This document shows positions 1 to 8,802 of a stretch of 37,908 bases of DNA, piece after piece. The notes under the pieces are model-generated. The model ran no database searches, had not been told where the DNA came from, and saw nothing but the letters and a program-made list of their open reading frames with translations. The stretch spans positions 29,623 to 67,530 of the forward strand of contig NZ_JALHLX010000008.1 of assembly GCF_022844385.1 (NCBI RefSeq). Reading direction: 5' to 3'. This stretch comes from Hydrogenophaga sp. (GTDB lineage: Bacteria > Pseudomonadota > Gammaproteobacteria > Burkholderiales > Burkholderiaceae_C). Position numbers and translations under genes: made by a program. How positions within the stretch are numbered: the stretch's first letter is position 1; every line of letters begins with the position of its first letter.

Positions 1-119
1 TGGCAGATGTCGAAGATGCGTTCCAGTTCATGGAAGCACTTTTCCTCGTCGTAAAAGTCGGGGTTTTTCCAGTCCAGCGCGTGTCGGGTGGGCGCTTGCA
101 GGTTGCCTTCGGTGGCCAT
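1..119 (-). CDS. (Fe-S)-binding protein, GlpC/HdrD-like, N-terminal fragment
   Basis: Only the first 39 codons are in the window; the gene runs off the left edge. The start is the ATG at 119. The fragment begins MATEGNLQAPTRHALDWKNP and ends in ELERIFDIC, just before the point where this family carries its first cysteine cluster (known for the family, not visible here). In Burkholderiales such two-cluster Fe-S oxidoreductases lie next to a rubrerythrin gene, as here, and are thought to pass electrons in a peroxide or oxidative stress system. The family call rests on recognising the N-terminus plus the neighbour. Confidence 0.7.
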   Translation of the reverse strand, partial: MATEGNLQAPTRHALDWKNPDFYDEEKCFHELERIFDIC

Positions 120-146
120 CGTTGTCGTCCTCAGCGAGGGATGTCA

Positions 147-170
147 AAACGCTGCGCCTCGCGGCGCAGC
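147..170 (-). terminator. hairpin with short T run between rubrerythrin and Fe-S gene
   Basis: GCTGCGCC and GGCGCAGC (151-158 and 163-170) form a perfect 8-bp stem with a four-base loop. Read on the minus strand it is followed by GTTTTG. It looks like a weak intrinsic terminator or attenuator. It would lower, not abolish, expression of the Fe-S gene relative to rubrerythrin. Confidence 0.5.
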
Positions 171-183
171 GGGGTGGGCCAGA

Positions 184-606
184 TCAATCCACCAGTTCGT
201 TCAAGGCTTTCTGGTAGCGGTTGGCGTGTGAACGCTCGGCTTTCGCCAAGGTTTCGAACCAGTCGGCCACCTCGTCAAAGCCTTCTTCGCGCGCGGTCTT
301 GGCCATGCCGGGGTACATGTCGGTGTACTCGTGGGTTTCACCAGCCACGGCGGAGGCCAGGTTGTCGCGGGTGGAGCCAATCGGCATGCCGGTGGCGGGG
401 TCGCCGGACTGTTCCAGAAACTCAAGGTGGCCATGCGCATGCCCGGTTTCGCCTTCGGCGGTGGAGCGGAACAAGGCCGCCACATCGTTCTGGCCTTCCA
501 CATCGGCCTTGTTTGCGAAGTACAGGTAGCGGCGGTTGGCCTGGGATTCGCCGGCGAAGGCGTCCTTCAGACATTGCTCGGTTTTCGAGCCTTTCAATGC
601 GGGCAT
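184..606 (-). CDS. rubrerythrin (diiron domain only)
   Basis: A 140-residue ferritin-like four-helix protein. The diiron ligands expected for rubrerythrin are visible: E20, E53 with H56, E90/E93, and E124 with H127. The C-terminal rubredoxin domain (two CxxC pairs) of classical rubrerythrins of about 190 residues is absent, so an external redox partner is needed; the adjacent Fe-S protein gene is a candidate. The family reduces hydrogen peroxide in the cytoplasm. I start at ATG 606 because AAGGAGACC precedes it; a longer reading frame to 645 lacks such a site. It is first in a two-gene unit with the Fe-S gene. Confidence 0.9.
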   Translation of the reverse strand: MPALKGSKTEQCLKDAFAGESQANRRYLYFANKADVEGQNDVAALFRSTAEGETGHAHGHLEFLEQSGDPATGMPIGSTRDNLASAVAGETHEYTDMYPGMAKTAREEGFDEVADWFETLAKAERSHANRYQKALNELVD

Positions 607-730
607 GTTGGTCTCCTTGCGTGGGTTGAAGAAGCGCTCGGCCATCGCAGAAAAATGCCTGCGACCGCAGAGACCCGCAAACAGTAGCCCCGGCGGAAAG
701 CACCGGCCAATTGTTTCAGGCTATGTGGTG

Positions 731-759
731 AATTGATCCCCGCTATCGATACAAGTCAA
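731..759 (-). promoter_or_regulatory. candidate sigma70 promoter of the rubrerythrin unit
   Basis: On the minus strand TTGACT (754-759) is followed after 17 bases by TCAATT (731-736). The -35 is good, the -10 weak (3 of 6). Position about 125 bases before the rubrerythrin start is reasonable. The rest of the 607-894 gap shows no gene. On the plus strand CATAAT at 857-862 is a possible -10 for the VOC gene without a clear -35. Confidence 0.3.
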
Positions 760-894
760 TTGGTAACCACTCTCAAAACGGTCACAAAGGCCTTGAAAAC
801 GCACAAAATTTGACCTCGATGGAGGACCCTGTCGTTACGATAAGGGGAATGCGTTGCATAATGTTGAATCACAGACCTTCCCAAGGAGACCGCC

Positions 895-1506
895 ATGAAC
901 CCAGCCACCCTGCCCGCTCCGGCACCCATCCAGCAGCTGCACCACTACGCCTACCGCGCGAAAGATGCCGAAGAAACACGCCGTTTCTATGAGGACATCC
1001 TGGGCCTGCCGCTGTATCACATCATCCAGAGCGACCATGTGCCCAGCACGGGCGAGTACTGTCCCTACACGCACTTCTTCTTTCGCCTGCAGGACGGCTC
1101 GTTCATCGCCTTCTTCGACCTGGGTGACGACGAGGCGGCGCTGCCCAGCCCGAACACGCCGAAGTGGGTCAACCACATCAGCTTTCGTGTGAACACCGAG
1201 CAGGAGCTGGAGAACACCAAGGCGCGCCTGGAGGCCAGCGGCATCGAGGTGCTGGGTGTGACGGACCACCACATCTTCAAGAGCATCTATTTCTTCGATC
1301 CGAACGGCATCCGCCTGGAACTCACGGCACAGCTGGCCGACGAGTTCGAGATGCTGGAGGAGAGCAAGACGGCGCACGCGCGTCTGGCCGAGTGGACAAA
1401 ACGCAAGGAGCAGTGGCGTATTGAACGCGCCGAAGGCAAAACGGCGGCACCGCTGAAGCCGCAGCAGAACGATCGGCCTGAGGTGGTGGGGCGGGCTCCG
1501 GCCTGA
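895..1506 (+). CDS. VOC family (glyoxalase/extradiol dioxygenase fold) protein
   Basis: A 203-residue protein starting MNPATLPAPAP after a good site, AAGGAGACCGCC. One vicinal-oxygen-chelate module is evident: a first strand with H16-H17 (LHHYAYRAKD), a FYEDILGLPLY stretch typical of glyoxalase/dioxygenase folds, NHISFRV, and a closing RLELT with the usual terminal glutamate metal ligand. The last 40 residues are charged and probably disordered. It precedes an FAD monooxygenase and a DUF2783 protein on the same strand, which hints at an aromatic pathway, but the substrate and even the reaction class (dioxygenase, isomerase, lyase) cannot be told from sequence. Confidence 0.8.
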   Translation: MNPATLPAPAPIQQLHHYAYRAKDAEETRRFYEDILGLPLYHIIQSDHVPSTGEYCPYTHFFFRLQDGSFIAFFDLGDDEAALPSPNTPKWVNHISFRVNTEQELENTKARLEASGIEVLGVTDHHIFKSIYFFDPNGIRLELTAQLADEFEMLEESKTAHARLAEWTKRKEQWRIERAEGKTAAPLKPQQNDRPEVVGRAPA

Positions 1507-1531
1507 GGCAATTGGCTTTGGCGTGGCTGCG

Positions 1532-1629
1532 GTCTGCACTGACTGGGCGAACGGCTCCGCGAATGTCCCCCGGGGCCTTTGGCCCCTCCTCCTTTATTTC
1601 GCTGCGCCATTCGCCCAGTCAGCGCAGAC
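1532..1629 (+). repeat. nested palindromic repeat, copy 1
   Basis: Outer arms 1532-1551 and 1610-1629 are complementary at 19 of 20 positions. Inside lie two blocks shared with copy 2 in inverted orientation: a 20-base block starting GCTCCGCGAATG (1554-1573) and a 23-base block ending TTTATTTCGCTGCGC (1585-1607). Between the blocks is a small hairpin, GGCC TTT GGCC. The outer stem and inner hairpin sequences differ from copy 2 although both remain self-complementary. The flanking stretches 1507-1531 and 1630-1667 show nothing further. Confidence 0.8.
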
Positions 1630-1667
1630 CTACAGGCGCTCCAACTTTTGTTAACGAATGCGCCGCC

Positions 1668-1768
1668 GGCGCAAGGGCGCATGGCGCTTTGCGCAGCGAA
1701 ATAAAGGAGGAGGCGGCACCAGCCGCCGGGGGACATTCGCGGAGCAGAGCGCCGTGCACCCTTGCGCC
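1668..1768 (-). repeat. nested palindromic repeat, copy 2 (inverted)
   Basis: Outer arms 1668-1687 and 1749-1768 pair at 18 of 20 positions and are unrelated in sequence to the outer arms of copy 1. The two conserved inner blocks are at 1691-1713 and 1725-1744, identical to those of copy 1 when reverse complemented. The central hairpin here is CGGC ACCA GCCG. The element ends about 55 bases before the FAD monooxygenase start. From 1769 to 1823 only the ribosome binding site is recognisable. Confidence 0.8.
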
Positions 1769-1823
1769 CCGCGAGGTTTCCGCCCGAAACGAGACGAAAC
1801 GAAACAAGAGGAGTGATGAGTCC

Positions 1824-3548
1824 ATGACCAATTACCGCGAAACAGCACACACCAACAGCTACGAATTCACCGCCGGCGCGGGCTACCAACTGCCCGAGTA
1901 CCCGTTCGTCGAACCTCCGGAACTGCACAGCCCCACCCCCGTGCGGCATCCCGTGGTCATCGTGGGCGGCGGCATCACCGGCCTCACCCTGGCCTGCTCG
2001 CTGGCCCGCCTGGGTGTGCGCGCAGTCTTGATCGACGAGGACAACACCGTGGGTGTGAAGGGAGCCTCATCACGCGGCATCTGCTACACACAGAAATCGC
2101 TGGAGATCTTCGAGCGCCTGGGCGTTTTTGAGCGCATTGCCGCCAAAGGCGTGCAATGGAGCGTAGGCCGCACCTTCGCCGGCGACGACGAGGTCTACAG
2201 TTTCGACTTGCGCCAGCAGGGCAATTTCGACCTCTCCAGCCAACCGCCATTCATCAACATCCAGCAGTTCTACATCGAAGGTTTTCTGGTCGAACGCATC
2301 CAGGAACTCGGGGTGGTCGACCTGCGCTGGCAGAACCGCCTGACCGGGTTCGAGCAAAACGCCGACTTCGCCACGCTCACCATCGAGACGCCCGCCGGCA
2401 CCTACCAGCTGCAAGCCGAGCACGTGATCGATGCCACAGGCTCCCACAGCCCGCTGCGCAAGTGGCTCAACGTGCCGTCCGACAGCAAGCGCGGCGACGA
2501 CCGCTGGTGCATCGCCGACGTGCGCTTCTCCACCCACCCGCCGCAGGAGCGCCACACCTGGATCGAAGCACCCTTCAACGAAAACCGTGCCGTGTGGCAA
2601 CACCTCATGGCCGACGACGTCTGGCGCATCGACTACCAGATGGCGCCCAACGCCGACCCCGAGTACGTGAGCCGTGAAGACGTGGTGCGCGAACGCCTTG
2701 CGCGCCAGTTTGGGCCCGACGTGCAGGTCGAGATCGTCTGGGTCGGGCCCTACGCCTACCGCAGCGAATGCGTGCACGCCATGCGCCACGGACGTGTGTT
2801 CCTCATGGGCGACTCCGCCAAGGTGGTCAGCCCGTTCGGCGCGCGCGGTGGCAACACAGGCGTGGCAGACGCCGACAACCTGGCCTGGAAACTCGCGGCT
2901 GTGCTCAGCGGCAAGGCCGACACATCACTGCTGGAGAGCTACAACGACGAGCGTCTGGACGCCGCACAGCAAAACGTGAGCGTGACCAACCGCACCGCAC
3001 GCTTCCTGCGCGCGGTCGACGGTACCGAACGCGTGTTCCGCCAGGCAGCCATCGGTCTGGCCAAACAGCATCCGTTTGCACGGTCGCTCATCAACACTGG
3101 TCGCATGGCTGTGGCCAATCCGTACGCCCGCTCGCGCGCCTGCACCTACGCACCGGACAGTGCAGCGGGCCAGTCGGTGCAGAACGTGGGGTTCGAGTGG
3201 GCCGACGGAGCACGTGGCGACGTGAACGACCTGCTGAACTGGACCCACGGCGACCTGCTGGTGCTGGTGTTTGGCGACCAACCAGCCGCTGCCCTGCAAC
3301 GGCTGCGACGGCTGTGCCTGGACGCTCCTGTGCGCAGCGTGCAGGTGCTCGGCGCGAACGGCACTGCGAAGGCGCTGGAGCATGTGCGCGACCCACAGGG
3401 CCATTTGCAGGGCGCCTGCCGCGTGTCTGGCCAGGCCTGGGCGCTGGTGCGCCCCGACGGCTACCTGGCGGCCACCGGAGAGACCATCAACACCCAGCTG
3501 GTGGCCGCCATCGAGCGCTCGCTGGGCCTGCGCGGAGAACCAGCATGA
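1824..3548 (+). CDS. FAD-dependent aromatic monooxygenase, PheA/TfdB/MhpA-like
   Basis: 574 residues from ATG 1824, preceded by AGAGGAG. An upstream extension of the frame to 1512 runs through the palindromic repeats and is rejected. The Rossmann FAD motif IVGGGITGLTLA is near residues 41-53, the second dinucleotide motif appears as IDATGSHSPLRKW, and the FAD ribityl motif as MGDSAKVVSPFGARGGNTG. Usual group A hydroxylases have GDAAH; here the His is Lys. The length and C-terminal thioredoxin-like extension match phenol-type hydroxylases. These enzymes use NAD(P)H and oxygen to hydroxylate phenolic rings. The gene overlaps the DUF2783 gene by ATGA, so the two are translationally coupled. Substrate unknown. 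Confidence 0.85.
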   Translation: MTNYRETAHTNSYEFTAGAGYQLPEYPFVEPPELHSPTPVRHPVVIVGGGITGLTLACSLARLGVRAVLIDEDNTVGVKGASSRGICYTQKSLEIFERLGVFERIAAKGVQWSVGRTFAGDDEVYSFDLRQQGNFDLSSQPPFINIQQFYIEGFLVERIQELGVVDLRWQNRLTGFEQNADFATLTIETPAGTYQLQAEHVIDATGSHSPLRKWLNVPSDSKRGDDRWCIADVRFSTHPPQERHTWIEAPFNENRAVWQHLMADDVWRIDYQMAPNADPEYVSREDVVRERLARQFGPDVQVEIVWVGPYAYRSECVHAMRHGRVFLMGDSAKVVSPFGARGGNTGVADADNLAWKLAAVLSGKADTSLLESYNDERLDAAQQNVSVTNRTARFLRAVDGTERVFRQAAIGLAKQHPFARSLINTGRMAVANPYARSRACTYAPDSAAGQSVQNVGFEWADGARGDVNDLLNWTHGDLLVLVFGDQPAAALQRLRRLCLDAPVRSVQVLGANGTAKALEHVRDPQGHLQGACRVSGQAWALVRPDGYLAATGETINTQLVAAIERSLGLRGEPA

Positions 3549-3742
3549 ACACCAACCTCCACTTCCAGGACGCCGACGCGTTCTACGAACAACTGCTCGA
3601 CGCCCACGCGGGCCTCAGCCGCGACGACTCGGAGCTGCTCAACGCACGCCTGATCTTGCTGCTGGCCAACCAGATCGGGGATGCGGGCGTGCTCAAGGCA
3701 TGCGTGGCAGCTGCGCGCGATATGCCCGTCACCCCGGCCTGA
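3545..3742 (+). CDS. DUF2783 family protein
   Basis: A 65-residue acidic helical protein (MNTNLHFQDADAFYEQLLDA). Its start overlaps the stop of the monooxygenase gene as ATGA. DUF2783 proteins are known mainly as small partners encoded next to FAD-dependent oxidoreductases; their function is not established. Tight coupling suggests a stoichiometric accessory subunit, which is inference. Confidence 0.8.
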   Translation: MNTNLHFQDADAFYEQLLDAHAGLSRDDSELLNARLILLLANQIGDAGVLKACVAAARDMPVTPA

Positions 3743-3755
3743 GGGACCGGTCGAA

Positions 3756-3806
3756 TAAAATCTGCGGGTATCCCTATTTCCCCTGACGGCATCCTGCGGG
3801 ATGCCG
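3756..3806 (+). promoter_or_regulatory. candidate valS -10 element and leader hairpin
   Basis: TAAAAT at 3756-3761 matches a sigma70 -10 at 5 of 6, with no convincing -35. It is followed by a perfect hairpin, CGGCATCC TGCG GGATGCCG, at 3787-3806 and then TTTC. The hairpin could terminate the monooxygenase unit or lie in the valS leader. An in-frame ATG at 3801 falls inside the stem, which argues against it as the valS start. Confidence 0.35.
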
Positions 3807-3827
3807 TTTCCACTTCTGGCGCGCCCC

Positions 3828-6731
3828 ATGACCGACACCCTGAACCAACCCGGCCTGCAATCCCTGGCCAAATCGTTCGAACCCGCTCCGCTCGAAGCCC
3901 GCTGGGGCCCCGAGTGGGAACAGCGCGGCTACGGCGTGGCGGGCTTTCGCGGCACGGGTGCACCCCAGGTGGACGCACCGTCGTTCGCGATCCAGCTGCC
4001 GCCACCCAACGTGACCGGCACGCTGCACATGGGACACGCGTTCAACCAGACCATCATGGACAGCCTCACGCGCTACCACCGCATGTCGGGCGCCAACACG
4101 GTCTGGGTGCCGGGCACCGACCACGCCGGCATCGCCACGCAGATCGTGGTGGAGCGCCAGCTGCAGGCGCTAGGCATCAGCCGCCACGACATGGGGCCCA
4201 CGCCGGCCGAGGCGCGCAAGAACTTCGTGGCCAAGGTGTGGGAGTGGAAGGAAGAAAGCGGCAACACCATCACCACGCAAATGCGCCGCATGGGCGACAG
4301 CGTGGACTGGAGCCGCGAGTACTTCACCATGGACCCGAAGCTCTCGACCGTGGTCACCGAAACCTTCGTGCAGCTGTACGAACAGGGACTGATCTACCGC
4401 GGCAAGCGGCTGGTGAACTGGGACCCGGTGCTGATGTCGGCCGTGTCCGACCTCGAAGTGGAGAGCGAAGAAGAAGACGGTTTCCTTTGGCACATCGCCT
4501 ACCCCTTGAGCGATGGCAGCGGTTCGCTCACCGTGGCCACCACCCGGCCTGAAACCCTGCTGGGCGACGTGGCGGTGATGGTGCACCCGGAAGACGAGCG
4601 CTACACGCACCTGATCGGCAAGACCGTGAAGTTGCCGCTGTGCGGCCGCGACATCCCGGTGATTGCCGACGACTACGTGGACCGCGCTTTCGGCACCGGC
4701 GTGGTCAAGGTCACGCCCGCGCACGACACCAACGACTATGCCGTGGGCCAGCGCCACAGCCTGCCCATCATCGGCGTGCTCACACTGCAAGCCGCCATCA
4801 ACGGGAACGCACCTGCGAAGTACCAGGGCATGGACCGCTTTCTGGCCCGCAAGGCCGTGGTGGCCGATCTGGAAGCCGCCGGTCTGCTGGTGGAGACCAG
4901 GAAGCACAAGCTCATGGTGCCGCGCTGCGCCCGCACCGGCCAGGTGATCGAACCCATGCTCACCGACCAGTGGTTCGTTGCCATGCAGTCCAAGGGCAAC
5001 GAGAAGAACACCAGCGGCACGTCGATTGCCGACAAGGCCATTGCGGCCGTGCAGTCAGGCGAAGTGAAGTTCGTGCCCGAGAACTGGGTCAACACCTACA
5101 ACCAGTGGATGAACAACATCCAGGATTGGTGCATCAGCCGCCAGCTCTGGTGGGGCCACCAGATCCCCGCCTGGTACGACGAAGCGGGCAACGTGATCGT
5201 GGCGCGCAACGAAGCCGAAGCCCAGGCCAAAGCCCCCGGGCAGACGCTCGTGCGCGATCCCGACGTGCTTGACACCTGGTACTCGTCGGCCCTGGTTCCC
5301 TTCAGCACCATGGGCTGGCCGAACCAGAAGGAAGGCGCAACCGAGGACTACAACCTCTACCTGCCCAGCACCGTGCTGGTCACGGGCTACGACATCATCT
5401 TCTTCTGGGTGGCCAGGATGATCATGATGACGACGCACTTCACCGGTCGCGTGCCGTTCAAGCACGTCTACATACACGGCCTGGTGCGCGACGCGCAGGG
5501 CCAGAAGATGAGCAAGAGCGAAGGCAATGTGCTCGACCCGGTGGACCTGATCGACGGCATCGCTCTCGCGCCGCTGCTCGACAAACGCACCACCGGCCTG
5601 CGCAAGCCCGAGACCGCGCCCAAGGTGCGCAAGCAGACCGAGAAGGAATTCCCCGAGGGCATTCCCGCCTATGGCGCGGACGCGCTGCGCTTCACCTTCG
5701 CCGCGCTCGCCTCGCTGGGCCGCAGCATCAACTTCGACAGCAAGCGTTGTGAGGGCTACCGCAACTTCTGCAACAAACTCTGGAACGCCACGCGCTTCAC
5801 ATTGATGAACTGCGAAGGTCAGGACTGCGGCCTGGAGGACCACACCAAGGAACAGTGCGCCGTGGGTCAGCCGTTCCACGGCTACCTCAGCTTCAGCCAG
5901 GCCGACCGCTGGATCAGCTCGCTGCTGCAGAAGACCGAAGCCGAGGTGGCCAAGGGCTTCGCCGAGTACCGGCTCGACAACGTGGCGAACACGATCTACG
6001 ACTTCGTCTGGAACGAGTTCTGCGACTGGTACCTGGAGATTGCCAAGGTGCAGATCCAGACCGGCGACGCCTCGCAACAGCGCGCGACCCGCCGCACCCT
6101 GATCCGCACGCTGGAGGCCATCCTGCGTCTGGCGCACCCGGTGATTCCCTTCATCACCGAAGAGCTGTGGCAGAAGGTCGCGCCTGTGGCCGGTCTGCCC
6201 GGTGAGTCGGTGAGCATCGCGCGCTACCCGCAAGCCCAGCTGAACAAGATCGACGAAGCGTCGATTGCCCACGTCACCAAGCTCAAGGCGCTGGTGGACG
6301 CCTGCCGCAACCTGCGCGGTGAAATGAACGTGTCACCCGCGACGCGCCTGCCGCTGTATGTGTTGGGCGACACCGCCTGGATGCAGGCCATGGGTCCGGT
6401 GCTGCAGGGCCTGGCCAAGTTGAACGAAGTGAAGGTGTTCACCGACGAGGCCGCATGGGCCGCAGCAGCGCAAGCCGCCCCGGTGGCCGTGGTCGGCGAA
6501 GCCCGCCTGTGCCTGTTCATGGAAATCGACCTCGCCGCCGAAAAACTGCGCCTGGGCAAGGAAGCCACGCGACTGGAAGGCGAGATCACCAAGGCCACCG
6601 CCAAGCTGTCCAACGAAGCCTTCGTGGCCAAGGCGCCGCCCGCGGTGATCGATCAGGAAAGAAAACGCGTGGCCGACTTCACGGCGACGCTGGAGAAGAT
6701 GCGCGAGCAACTGCAGCGGTTGGGCGCCTGA
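3828..6731 (+). CDS. valS: valine--tRNA ligase
   Basis: Class I aminoacyl-tRNA synthetase charging tRNA-Val with valine in the cytoplasm. About 967 residues from ATG 3828, close to the 951 of E. coli. The HIGH signature appears as GTLHMGH at residues 64-70, followed by a CP1 editing domain, and KMSKS at residues 560-564. The end is a charged helical region ([20 protein letters not shown]) typical of the C-terminal coiled coil that contacts tRNA. An upstream in-frame ATG at 3801 is possible but lies in a hairpin; neither start has a strong ribosome binding site. Monocistronic. Confidence 0.96.
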   Translation: MTDTLNQPGLQSLAKSFEPAPLEARWGPEWEQRGYGVAGFRGTGAPQVDAPSFAIQLPPPNVTGTLHMGHAFNQTIMDSLTRYHRMSGANTVWVPGTDHAGIATQIVVERQLQALGISRHDMGPTPAEARKNFVAKVWEWKEESGNTITTQMRRMGDSVDWSREYFTMDPKLSTVVTETFVQLYEQGLIYRGKRLVNWDPVLMSAVSDLEVESEEEDGFLWHIAYPLSDGSGSLTVATTRPETLLGDVAVMVHPEDERYTHLIGKTVKLPLCGRDIPVIADDYVDRAFGTGVVKVTPAHDTNDYAVGQRHSLPIIGVLTLQAAINGNAPAKYQGMDRFLARKAVVADLEAAGLLVETRKHKLMVPRCARTGQVIEPMLTDQWFVAMQSKGNEKNTSGTSIADKAIAAVQSGEVKFVPENWVNTYNQWMNNIQDWCISRQLWWGHQIPAWYDEAGNVIVARNEAEAQAKAPGQTLVRDPDVLDTWYSSALVPFSTMGWPNQKEGATEDYNLYLPSTVLVTGYDIIFFWVARMIMMTTHFTGRVPFKHVYIHGLVRDAQGQKMSKSEGNVLDPVDLIDGIALAPLLDKRTTGLRKPETAPKVRKQTEKEFPEGIPAYGADALRFTFAALASLGRSINFDSKRCEGYRNFCNKLWNATRFTLMNCEGQDCGLEDHTKEQCAVGQPFHGYLSFSQADRWISSLLQKTEAEVAKGFAEYRLDNVANTIYDFVWNEFCDWYLEIAKVQIQTGDASQQRATRRTLIRTLEAILRLAHPVIPFITEELWQKVAPVAGLPGESVSIARYPQAQLNKIDEASIAHVTKLKALVDACRNLRGEMNVSPATRLPLYVLGDTAWMQAMGPVLQGLAKLNEVKVFTDEAAWAAAAQAAPVAVVGEARLCLFMEIDLAAEKLRLGKEATRLEGEITKATAKLSNEAFVAKAPPAVIDQERKRVADFTATLEKMREQLQRLGA

Positions 6732-6797
6732 GAAGCGAGAGAAAAACAAGAAGTGATCTGACCCAACCTCTCCGGAGGGAGGGGTCGTTCACCCAGA

Positions 6798-6875
6798 AAT
6801 GCCGCGGGACTGGCTTTGCCAGACCGCAGGCATTGCCCCCCCTGAAAGGGGGGTCGCGCAAAGCGCGGCGGGGGG
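6798..6875 (-). repeat. three-hairpin C/G-tract repeat, copy A
   Basis: Three stems in a row: a long hairpin 6798-6834 (AATGCC/GGCATT outer, CTGGC/GCCAG inner), a C7 TGAAA G6 hairpin at 6836-6853, and CGCGC AAA GCGCG at 6855-6867. A run of five Gs then abuts the stop codon (6876-6878) of the minus-strand dehydrogenase-like gene. Between 6732 and 6797 there is only CTCCGGAG, a short palindrome. The same layout recurs near 16.8 kb and 31.4 kb. It probably also ends transcription of valS. Confidence 0.75.
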
Positions 6876-7916
6876 TCAGCCCCTATGCAAGGCGATCGAG
6901 CCCCACTGCGACGGCGTGACCGCCTGCGGGTCTTCCGGCTCGTGGTACTCGAGGCTGTCGAGCACGGTGAAGTCGCTCGCGCTGCCATCGTGTCCCACCG
7001 AATGCGGCGACAGGGTTTCGTGGATGCGGTGCGCCACGTACCAGCTCGCGCGCAGCTTCGCTTCACGCGTGTGCGACCCGAGGCGGGGCGTGAGATGCAG
7101 GTTGGGAATGCCGTGCAAAGGCGTACCTTCGGCGGCGAACTGCGGGTTGGCGCCGTCCATCAAACAGGCGTCGATGCGGCCGTCGCACAGGGCCAGCGCC
7201 AGGGCGTCGGGATCGAACAGCGTGCTGCGGCTCACGCCCACCCACAACTGGCCGGGCTTGCAATGGTTGAGCAGGCGCTCGTTGATCCAGCCGCGAAAGC
7301 GCGAGGCGTAGACCATCTGCAGCGAGATCGCGTCCGAGCGCGACAGCATGTCCTGCAGCGTCACGGGCTCCACGCCCAGCTTGTTCCAGATGGCTGCGGC
7401 GTGGTGCACTGCCGGGTCGTAACCCAGCAAACGCACGCCCAGGCTCTTGAGCATGGGGGCCAGCGTGTGCGCCACCGGCGCCAGGCCGAGCAAGCCCACG
7501 GTGCTGCCCGACAGCTCGCGCCCCATGCGCACCTGCGCGATCTTGCGGCCCAGCAGCGCGCTGATCATGCCGCGGCGGTACAACATGAGCAGGCCGTAGA
7601 GCAGGTACTCGGCGTTGGAGCGCACCGTGGCGCTGCGCGCCTGCAACACGCGCACGTGGCGCCGGGCACAGGCGTCCAGGTCGGTGTTGTCGCTGGAGAT
7701 CTGCATGCGCGCCACGATCTCGAGCTTGGGAGAAAAATTCAGGAACTCCTCGGACACCACCACGTGGGGCGGCAGCACGATGGCGCGTGTCTTGTAGGTG
7801 GCTTTGCGCAGCTCCACCGGGTCGTCACCGAGTTCGGGGCGGAAGGTGACCTCGTGCCGCTCCTGCAACCAGGACAGCGCCTCGGGCACGAGCGGATCAA
7901 CGAGCAGGACTTCCAT
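6876..7916 (-). CDS. D-isomer-specific 2-hydroxyacid dehydrogenase-like protein, catalytic residues lost
   Basis: 346 residues with the two-domain layout of D-2-hydroxyacid dehydrogenases. The NAD-binding loop, normally GxGxxG, reads GLLGLAPVA (141-149). Of the catalytic Arg-Glu-His set only Arg is kept (R230 in VGVSRSTLFDPDAL). The region that should carry the Glu (DVFEPEP) is LMDGANPQF, and the TPH histidine is replaced by Arg (TPRLGSHT, R278). The fold is therefore recognisable but normal catalysis is unlikely. The frame is intact along its whole length, so it is not an obvious pseudogene. It lies 22 bases after the TusA-like gene. The start is ATG 7916. Confidence 0.75.
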   Translation of the reverse strand: MEVLLVDPLVPEALSWLQERHEVTFRPELGDDPVELRKATYKTRAIVLPPHVVVSEEFLNFSPKLEIVARMQISSDNTDLDACARRHVRVLQARSATVRSNAEYLLYGLLMLYRRGMISALLGRKIAQVRMGRELSGSTVGLLGLAPVAHTLAPMLKSLGVRLLGYDPAVHHAAAIWNKLGVEPVTLQDMLSRSDAISLQMVYASRFRGWINERLLNHCKPGQLWVGVSRSTLFDPDALALALCDGRIDACLMDGANPQFAAEGTPLHGIPNLHLTPRLGSHTREAKLRASWYVAHRIHETLSPHSVGHDGSASDFTVLDSLEYHEPEDPQAVTPSQWGSIALHRG

Positions 7917-7938
7917 GATCGGACGACCGAGGTCGGCT

Positions 7939-8166
7939 TCAGCGTCGTTTGAGCAGGGTGATGTGATCGTCGCCGACGGTCTGCTGTTCCACCAGCAGGT
8001 TCCCGGTTTGTTTGGCGAAGGCCTGGAAATCGCGCACCGATCCGGCGTCGGTGGAAATCACTTTGAGGGTCTGGCCGCTGTGCATGTCGGCCAGTGCTTT
8101 TTTGGCTTTCAGGATGGGCAGCGGGCAGTTCAGACCGCGGGCATCGAGTTCTTTGTCGGCGTACAT
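7939..8166 (-). CDS. TusA-like sulfurtransferase / small redox protein
   Basis: 75 residues with the signature NCPLPILKAKKAL; the Cys of CPLP is the sulfur-carrying residue in TusA proteins. TusA passes sulfur for tRNA thiolation or molybdenum cofactor work; many paralogues of unknown role exist, so I give no symbol. The start at ATG 8166 is chosen because AAGGAAAGACCC precedes it; an ATG seven codons upstream has no such site. It is transcribed toward the dehydrogenase-like gene, probably in one unit. Confidence 0.85.
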   Translation of the reverse strand: MYADKELDARGLNCPLPILKAKKALADMHSGQTLKVISTDAGSVRDFQAFAKQTGNLLVEQQTVGDDHITLLKRR

Positions 8167-8241
8167 GGGTCTTTCCTTGGAATCCACGCATTCTAAGCGT
8201 CGGGCGGTTTTCCCTGCGCCTTGCTGAAGCCCGCTTTTGCG

Positions 8242-8802
8242 CTATGGCAGTGGGTCGGTTGGCCGCGGAAGATCCTCCATGAACACGGGCTCGAAGCCCT
8301 GTCCACGCAACCAGTCGGCCAGCGCAAACCCAGTGCCGGCGCGCCAGCAGCGGATGGTGGCGGGTGCCATGAGCTTGTATTCGGCCAGCTCGGGGGAGAG
8401 TTTCACCTCGCCGTGCGCGACCGCGTGGTAGGTCACGATGACCTGATTCATGCGTTGGAAATCATGGACCCCCACCAGCGTGAGTTCCGTCACATCCAGC
8501 GCGGTTTCTTCGGCAATTTCGCGACGAATGCCTTCTTCCGGCGATTCACCGGCTTCCATGAAGCCGGTGATGAGTCCGAACATGCGGCCCGACCAGGCCG
8601 CGTTGCGCGCCAGCAGGATGCGACCGTCCACCTCCACGATGGCGGCCAGCACCGGCGTGGGATTGTTCCAGTGGGTGAAGTCACAGGCCGGACAGCGCAG
8701 ACGCTGCTTGTCGCCGCCGTCTTCGGCCTGCGTGATGAGTTCCAGCGCCGTGGCGCACCGGGGGCAGTAGCGGAATTCGCTGACGGACATGGCGGGCGTC
8801 AA
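8242..8802 (-). CDS. Nudix hydrolase with N-terminal zinc ribbon
   Basis: 186 residues. C13, C16, C37 and C40 form a zinc ribbon (CPRC and CPAC). The Nudix box starts at G80 (GFMEAGESPEE, then RREIAEETAL) and agrees with GX5EX7REUXEEXGU except that the last Gly is Ala. Nudix enzymes cleave nucleoside diphosphates linked to another group. The zinc ribbon recalls NudC, but the NudC motif after the box (SQPWPFP) is not present, so substrate is open. The ATG at 8802 overlaps the cysM stop as ATGA, which supports this start over ATG 8790. Confidence 0.88.
   Translation of the reverse strand: MTPAMSVSEFRYCPRCATALELITQAEDGGDKQRLRCPACDFTHWNNPTPVLAAIVEVDGRILLARNAAWSGRMFGLITGFMEAGESPEEGIRREIAEETALDVTELTLVGVHDFQRMNQVIVTYHAVAHGEVKLSPELAEYKLMAPATIRCWRAGTGFALADWLRGQGFEPVFMEDLPRPTDPLP

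Noticed and set aside
1512..1823. N-terminal extension of the FAD monooxygenase by 104 residues
   Set aside because: It is translated from the palindromic repeats, has no ribosome binding site, and lies before the usual N-terminus of the family.
6798..6853. Simple intrinsic terminator of valS only
   Set aside because: The stem lacks a T run, and the same layout appears twice more beside other genes, so a repeat family explains it better. It may still stop transcription.
6885..7952. 355-codon plus-strand frame opposite the dehydrogenase-like gene
   Set aside because: The minus-strand frame has clear family structure; the plus frame is His/Arg/Gln-rich noise.
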